From Bacillota bacterium (GTDB lineage Bacteria > Bacillota_A > Clostridia > Acetivibrionales > DUMB01): 10,883 nt of DNA. The notes under the pieces are model-generated. The model did no database searches, was not told the DNA's origin, and saw only the letters and a list, made by a program, of their open reading frames with translations. The DNA lies in the NCBI GenBank assembly GCA_023621975.1, contig JAMOAC010000041.1, positions 1 to 10,883 of the forward strand, read 5' to 3'. The number at the start of each line of letters is the position of its first letter. Position 1 is the stretch's first letter. Below, piece after piece: positions 7,371 through 10,883 of this stretch. A program made the position numbers and the translations under genes.

Positions 7371-7393
7371 AGGAGGAAACAAATATGAGCTAA
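7371..7393 (+). other. Two-codon minigene ATG-AGC-TAA with strong ribosome binding site
   Basis: AGGAGG (7371-7376) is followed after an ideal 8-nt spacer by ATG (7385), AGC, then TAA (7391-7393). It lies in the 100-nt gap between permease 2 and the binding-protein gene. It could be a regulatory minigene that stalls ribosomes or holds them at this site, or the leftover start of an older gene. The stop codon is within the following hairpins. Confidence 0.5.
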
Positions 7394-7414
7394 CAAAAAC
7401 ATGTTAGTTTTTGT
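7390..7414 (+). promoter_or_regulatory. Two mutually exclusive hairpins upstream of the binding-protein gene
   Basis: Stem A pairs CTAACA (7390-7395) with TGTTAG (7402-7407) and is followed by TTTTTG, like a weak terminator. Stem B pairs ACAAAAAC (7393-7400) with GTTTTTGT (7407-7414). They share bases, so only one can form. Both are AT-rich and therefore weak. Possible functions are mRNA processing or stabilisation, or differential expression of the binding protein relative to the membrane subunits. Confidence 0.4.
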
Positions 7415-7455
7415 AAAAATAACAATTTAATAATATCATGGAGGAGGTAGAGAAA

Positions 7456-8457
7456 GTGAAAAAGGTAAAACTGATAATTGTTTTTGTCCTGCTGGCTGCC
7501 ATTGTATTGAGTATTGCAGCCTGCGGACAGAAAAAAGAAGCTGCTACAGGCGGCAAGGGAACAATAGCTGTTTTGAATTATGTATCCAGTGCTCCTTACT
7601 TCCAGTGCGGTGAAGAGAAAGCGATTCAGGCAGGTAAGGAAGCCGGATACGAAGTGATCTATACCGGCACACCGGAAGTAGACACTCCAAAATTCATCAG
7701 CTTGATCCAGGACATGATTCAACAGGATGTTAAAGCCTTGTGCGTGGCTTCTGGTGACGCCACATCAGTTGTACCAGTGTTAAAAGAGGCAAGGTCTAAA
7801 GGCATCAAGGTTGTTTCCTGGGACCTGGACATAGATCCGGAAGGGCGCGATCTATATGCAGGTATAATGGACATATCTGAACTCGGTGTTCCTATGGTTG
7901 AAGAAATGGTAAAAACCATCGGTGATGAGGGAGAATTTGCCATCATAACCGGCGTTCTGACCAATGAATTCCTGCAGGCAAGAATAGACAGAATACTGGA
8001 ATACATTGAAGAAAAATATCCAAAACTTGAATGTGTCGCAATAGAAGGCATGGATGAAGATCCTGAAAAATGTTTTACCGTTGCTCAGAATATAATTGCT
8101 GCACATCCAAATATTAAGGCAATTATGAGCAATGTTTCTACAGGGATGGGACCAATTGCCAAGGCTATTGAGCAGGAAGGCATGATAGGCAAAATCTATG
8201 TAACGGGCCAGTCAACACCCAATCTTGCAAAACCTGCATTTGAAAGCGGAGCAGCTAAGAGCGCGGTATTGTGGGACCCAGGCGACTGGGCAGCATTTGC
8301 AGTCAAGGTGGCTATAAACCTTGTAGAAGGCGTTGAAATGCCTGAAGGAAAGGTGGATATTCCTGGATTCCCGGATGCTACACGTGAAGGAGACCTGGTA
8401 TATTTCTGGAAGACTCTTGTATTTACACCTGAAAACGTTGATGAATATGATTTCTAA
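7456..8457 (+). CDS. Sugar ABC importer, substrate-binding lipoprotein (LsrB/RhaS-like, Peripla_BP_4)
   Basis: 333 residues from the GTG at 7456, chosen over the ATG at 7438 because AGGAGG (7442-7447) lies 8 nt upstream of the GTG and overlaps the longer frame. It has a lipoprotein signal: basic MKKVK, a hydrophobic core, then SIAAC with Cys23 as the lipidated residue, so the protein is tethered outside the membrane. The mature part is a type I periplasmic binding fold. SWDLDIDPEGRDLY (121-134) and SAVLWDPGDWAAFAV near the C-terminus resemble rhamnose/autoinducer-2-class binding proteins more than the ribose/galactose type. It delivers substrate to the two permeases encoded upstream. Ligand identity cannot be read from sequence. 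It is the last gene of the operon, closed by a strong terminator, an arrangement that often gives extra stable transcript for the binding protein. Confidence 0.93.
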   Translation: MKKVKLIIVFVLLAAIVLSIAACGQKKEAATGGKGTIAVLNYVSSAPYFQCGEEKAIQAGKEAGYEVIYTGTPEVDTPKFISLIQDMIQQDVKALCVASGDATSVVPVLKEARSKGIKVVSWDLDIDPEGRDLYAGIMDISELGVPMVEEMVKTIGDEGEFAIITGVLTNEFLQARIDRILEYIEEKYPKLECVAIEGMDEDPEKCFTVAQNIIAAHPNIKAIMSNVSTGMGPIAKAIEQEGMIGKIYVTGQSTPNLAKPAFESGAAKSAVLWDPGDWAAFAVKVAINLVEGVEMPEGKVDIPGFPDATREGDLVYFWKTLVFTPENVDEYDF

Positions 8458-8476
8458 CTTAGAATAACCATAAAAA

Positions 8477-8508
8477 GGGAACAGCCTTAAAAGCTGTTCC
8501 CCTTTTTT
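8477..8508. terminator. Bidirectional terminator between convergent genes
   Basis: GGGAACAGC (8477-8485) and GCTGTTCCC (8493-8501) form a perfect 9-bp stem with a 7-nt loop, followed on the + strand by C and six T. On the minus strand the same stem is followed by five T (8476-8472). It ends the importer operon and, in the other direction, the repressor gene, whose stop is at 8529. Confidence 0.95.
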
Positions 8509-8528
8509 CAGCAATGCTTATCTGCTCT

Positions 8529-9740
8529 CTATTGAATAAACTCCGGCAGAAGTTTTTCAAGTGCAAAAGCGCATAATGCTTTGTGAATCTCATCGTCATG
8601 CAGTTTTCCCAGACTGATAACGGGGTTCCGGGAAAACTTATTAACAATATGCATCTTCATTTCTTCAATTGCATACTGCAAAACATCCCTGTCATACTCA
8701 ACAAGGGTTCCTGACAGTATAATCCTGTCGGGATCAAAACAGTTGACAAGGCTTGTAAGACCGCAGCCCAGATGCTTTCCTGCCTTTTTCAGCAGCCGTG
8801 ATACCTTGGTGCTGTTCTTGTGTTTTGCCTCAATCATAGTTTTGAGATTCATGGGACGGCCTTGCTTTTCAACCAGATCATTAAGCACCGGACAGCCTTC
8901 ATTCAGTATATCTTCACCTTTGTGTATAAGACTCAATTCTCCGCAATACAGTTCGAAACATCCTCTGTTTCCACAGTAGCAAGGTTCGCCGTTTATGTCC
9001 AATGACACATGTCCGACTTCTCCGCTTATGCCGTTACTGCCCATAATCATTTTGCCGTCAAAAAAGTTCACCATTCCGGTACCGGGAGAAAGGGACAGAT
9101 AAATAACATTTTTCTCCGACTCGTCAATAAAACGCATTTCGTAAACTGCCTTTACCCTTGTGACATTTTCAAGATAAACAGGAAAATCAAATATGCTGGA
9201 CAGAACGTTCTTCAACGAAAAATTTCTCCAGTTTAACAGAGGAGCATAGATATTTGCCGAATAATTGACCAAGCCCGGAATGGAAACAGCCAGAGCAGCC
9301 AATTTATTTTTAATTTCAGGAGGTTGTTTTTCTCTGAAAGATTTAATAGCTGTGGCAATGCGTGATGTAATCTGCTCCTCATCATTATCTTCGGTAATCA
9401 CCAAGGGAATATTTTCTTCGGAAAAATCTACGATATTGCCCAGCAGATCGCAGCAATACAGATTCAGCCTCTGTTCGTTGATAATGGCTGCGGCAAGCAC
9501 ATAGCGGTACTTTCCATTAAACCTGATAAGCTTGGCTTTGCGGCCGATATCCGAATTCTCTGTACCGCCTTCGTAAACCAGGTCACTGGCCATAAGTTCA
9601 TTGATTAAATTGGTGATTGTTGCAGTGCTTACCTTGAACTCAGCGGCTAAAGCAGGTCTGGACACTTTTTCGTGGATTATTATGTGGTGCAGAATTCCCA
9701 GCATGTTTTTTTGTTTTGAAATTAATGCAGCAGGATTCAA
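8529..9740 (-). CDS. ROK-family transcriptional repressor (NagC/XylR-type)
   Basis: 403 residues, the usual repressor length. An N-terminal winged helix-turn-helix (about 12-58; KVSRPALAAEFKVSTATITN, 25-44) precedes an ROK sugar-binding domain. The zinc motif is intact: H244, C254, C256, C261 in GHVSLDINGEPCYCGNRGC. Kinase residues are lost: the DxGxT phosphate loop reads AAAIINEQ (83-90), and the catalytic END is ENV (191-193). It is therefore a sensor, not a glucokinase. The start codon is TTG at 9740, with AGGAGG 6 nt upstream; no better start exists in frame. Being convergent to the transport operon and divergent from the cyclase-like gene, it is the obvious candidate regulator of both. 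It probably releases DNA on binding the imported sugar or a metabolite of it. Confidence 0.93.
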   Translation of the reverse strand: MNPAALISKQKNMLGILHHIIIHEKVSRPALAAEFKVSTATITNLINELMASDLVYEGGTENSDIGRKAKLIRFNGKYRYVLAAAIINEQRLNLYCCDLLGNIVDFSEENIPLVITEDNDEEQITSRIATAIKSFREKQPPEIKNKLAALAVSIPGLVNYSANIYAPLLNWRNFSLKNVLSSIFDFPVYLENVTRVKAVYEMRFIDESEKNVIYLSLSPGTGMVNFFDGKMIMGSNGISGEVGHVSLDINGEPCYCGNRGCFELYCGELSLIHKGEDILNEGCPVLNDLVEKQGRPMNLKTMIEAKHKNSTKVSRLLKKAGKHLGCGLTSLVNCFDPDRIILSGTLVEYDRDVLQYAIEEMKMHIVNKFSRNPVISLGKLHDDEIHKALCAFALEKLLPEFIQ

Positions 9741-9753
9741 AATATACCTCCTA

Positions 9754-9783
9754 ATAATATTATAATATAAATTGCTTTGTCAA
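9754..9783 (-). promoter_or_regulatory. Possible second, proximal promoter of the repressor gene
   Basis: On the minus strand TTGACA (9783-9778) and TATTAT (9759-9754) are separated by 18 bp. Transcripts would begin almost at the ribosome binding site, leaving hardly any leader, so this is less likely than the distal promoter. ATAATATTAT (9754-9763) is a perfect 10-bp palindrome that could be an operator over it. Confidence 0.3.
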
Positions 9784-9844
9784 CCTGGTCTGCCAAAAGC
9801 TGTTACTTTATTAATTAAATATATTCAGTTGATAACCAAGTTCT

Positions 9845-9872
9845 ATTATACCTTTTAATACTAAATTGTCAA
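9845..9872 (-). promoter_or_regulatory. Sigma-A promoter of the ROK repressor gene
   Basis: Read on the minus strand, TTGACA (9872-9867) and TATAAT (9850-9845) are both perfect consensus hexamers with a 16-bp spacer. It predicts a leader of about 100 nt before the TTG start. The leader contains TTAATTAA within TTAATTAAATA (9811-9821), shared with the palindrome before the transporter genes; this could be an autoregulatory operator. Confidence 0.75.
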
Positions 9873-9914
9873 TACAAGTAATTATTGCTTTGCTAATAAG
9901 ACACTTTATTTTAT

Positions 9915-9943
9915 TTGACTTTGGTCTGTATTTATTTTATAAT
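9915..9943 (+). promoter_or_regulatory. Sigma-A promoter of the cyclase-family gene
   Basis: TTGACT (9915-9920) and TATAAT (9938-9943) are separated by exactly 17 bp. Transcription should start near 9950, about 63 nt before the ATG at 10013. This excludes the apparent longer reading frame beginning at 9866. AATTTATAAATT (9964-9975), a perfect 12-bp palindrome just downstream of the start point, is a possible operator. The -35 boxes of this promoter and the divergent repressor promoter are 42 bp apart. Confidence 0.8.
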
Positions 9944-10012
9944 AAAAACATAATTATTAAATCAATTTATAAATTAATTAGCTGCATTAATAACATCAAT
10001 AGGAGTATAGGT

Positions 10013-10705
10013 ATGAAGAAGTATATTGATGTAACAGGCATAATTCAGGACGGAATGTGGAATTATGAACCCCCTTTTCCTTCGGTTTCCATAAAACCTC
10101 TCCCTAAGGTGCCGTGGGTGGATTATCCTGTATACTGCGAAATCTTTGATGGCATGCATTCACAAACAGGTACTTATCTTGAAACTCCTGCCCATTTTTA
10201 CGGCATGGATTCAGCAAATTCCTACTTATTGATTGATGTTGAGCTGGAAAGAATATATAATGTGCCATGTGTGGTGCTGAACATAGGTATGCTGGAAAAA
10301 CCGCCGGACGGGAAGCGTTACGGCATAACGGCTGAAGATCTGCAAAACTGTTTTAATGCAGGTGATATCCGCGAAGGGGATGCCATATTGGTGGGGACAG
10401 GATGGGGGCGTTTCTGGATGGACCCTGATTACCTGCCGGCCAGTCCCTATTTCACAAAATCCGCAATGGACTGGCTTTTGTCAAAAAAACCTTCCATATT
10501 GGGTTCAGATTTTGCCAGGTGGGAAAATTTCGAAAAGCCGGAGGAAGGGTTTTTCCCGGATTTTTATGCTGCTGACATTCTGATGGTAGCGCCGCTTATA
10601 AATCTTGAGAAAGTGACTGTTTCCCGATGCAGGATGACAGCCCTGCCGTTAAAGGTAGCCGGAACCAGTTGTGCTCCTGCACGGGTGGTGCTGATTCTGG
10701 ATTAA
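10013..10705 (+). CDS. Cyclase/kynurenine formamidase-family protein with replaced metal ligands
   Basis: 230 residues from the ATG at 10013, supported by AGGAG (10001-10005) and a 7-nt spacer. An in-frame upstream start at 9866 would lie before the promoter and add an unrelated hydrophobic stretch. The fold is recognised from TGTYLETPAHF (52-62), corresponding to the family signature HxGTHxDxPxHF, then ILVGTGWGRFW (125-135) and APLINLEKV (193-201). Family members hydrolyse amides or ring compounds (N-formylkynurenine, isatin) using metals held by the signature His, His and Asp and by a later His and Glu. Here those positions read Q51, Y55 and E57, and the later segment reads FFPDFYAADILMVAPLINL, without the usual His and Glu. 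Only H61 is retained. It may use another chemistry or be non-enzymatic. Gene position links it to the ROK regulator. Confidence 0.8.
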   Translation: MKKYIDVTGIIQDGMWNYEPPFPSVSIKPLPKVPWVDYPVYCEIFDGMHSQTGTYLETPAHFYGMDSANSYLLIDVELERIYNVPCVVLNIGMLEKPPDGKRYGITAEDLQNCFNAGDIREGDAILVGTGWGRFWMDPDYLPASPYFTKSAMDWLLSKKPSILGSDFARWENFEKPEEGFFPDFYAADILMVAPLINLEKVTVSRCRMTALPLKVAGTSCAPARVVLILD

Positions 10706-10714
10706 ATCAAACAA

Positions 10715-10744
10715 TTGACAATTATATTTATTTTTGAGTATAAT
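10715..10744 (+). promoter_or_regulatory. Consensus sigma-A promoter of the T-box transcript
   Basis: TTGACA (10715-10720) and TATAAT (10739-10744) are perfect hexamers, 18 bp apart. Transcription should start near 10751, just before the T-box. It begins only 10 bases after the stop of the cyclase-family gene, and no terminator is visible between them, so some read-through into the leader is likely. Confidence 0.88.
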
Positions 10745-10763
10745 ATAACAAAAATATTTGGCA

Positions 10764-10883
10764 AACACGATGAAGGGAAGAGTAGGCAAAAGGAATTGCT
10801 GACAGAGAGCCGGGCAGGGTGAAAGCCGGCAGCAAGGAACTTTGCTGAAGATGGCCCCGGAGTGAAGCGGCTGAACAGTAATA
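10764..10883 (+). ncRNA. T-box leader, stem I region (3' part outside window), probably Met-specific
   Basis: T-box leaders bind an uncharged tRNA and let transcription continue into amino-acid genes. Hallmarks present: ACACGATGAAGGGAAGAGTA (start, K-turn and specifier-loop strand, 10765-10784), AGAGAG (10804-10809) and GGTGAAAGCC (10818-10827) at the stem I tip. The stem closes through GCTG/CAGC and GCAAA/TTTGC. On the 3' side GAAG is followed by ATG (10851-10853), then G and CCC, which can pair with GGG near 10775. By analogy with the glyQS leader (GGC, A, then the helix), ATG is the specifier, i.e. methionine. GAU (Asp) one base earlier is the alternative. The antiterminator and the regulated gene lie beyond the window. 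Confidence 0.88.

Noticed and set aside
8529..9740. ROK protein as a functional sugar kinase.
   Set aside because: The phosphate-binding DxGxT and the catalytic Asp of the END motif are absent, while an N-terminal DNA-binding domain is present.
9866..10012. A 49-residue N-terminal extension of the cyclase-family gene from an upstream start.
   Set aside because: The promoter at 9915-9943 lies inside it, the encoded sequence is AT-driven (Ile, Asn, Lys, Phe rich), no ribosome binding site precedes 9866, and a good one precedes the ATG at 10013.

Overview
The window looks like chromosomal DNA of a low-GC Gram-positive bacterium, most likely one of the Clostridia. The basis is strong AGGAGG-type ribosome binding sites, TTG and GTG start codons, near-consensus sigma-A promoters in AT-rich spacers, a lipoprotein-type solute-binding protein and a T-box leader. 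No phage, IS, CRISPR, tRNA or rRNA sequence was recognised.

Layout: (1) Positions 1-135 hold the 3' end of an unidentified, comparatively GC-rich gene, closed by a clear terminator. (2) From a candidate promoter near 277 to a terminator at 8477-8508 runs one eight-gene operon, all on the + strand: an AAC(3)-type N-acetyltransferase homologue (349), a sugar-phosphate isomerase-like TIM barrel (1211), a Gfo/Idh/MocA dehydrogenase (2022), an SDR dehydrogenase (3075), then a complete CUT2-type sugar ABC importer: double ATPase (3909), two different permeases (5412, 6405) and a lipoprotein binding protein (7456). The order ATPase, permease, permease, binding protein and the two distinct permeases resemble LsrACDB and rhamnose-type transporters. 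(3) Convergent to the operon is a ROK-family repressor gene (8529-9740, minus strand). (4) Divergent from the repressor, with its own near-consensus promoter, is a cyclase/kynurenine-formamidase-family gene (10013). (5) The window ends inside a T-box leader, probably methionine-responsive, that drives a gene beyond the edge.

The working interpretation is a sugar- or cyclitol-type uptake and catabolism locus: the importer brings in a small polyhydroxylated compound, two NAD(P)-dependent dehydrogenases and a TIM-barrel protein rearrange it, and the ROK protein senses it. The unusual part is the enzyme set. It includes an aminoglycoside-acetyltransferase relative with a duplicated Cys motif at its C-terminus, and two hydrolase/isomerase-fold proteins in which the usual metal ligands are mostly replaced. 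The substrate cannot be named from sequence alone; an amino or acylated sugar or cyclitol is a speculative fit.

The operon also carries RNA-level features worth testing: a perfect hairpin between a strong Shine-Dalgarno and the start of the Gfo/Idh gene, and a two-codon minigene overlapping two mutually exclusive hairpins before the binding-protein gene.
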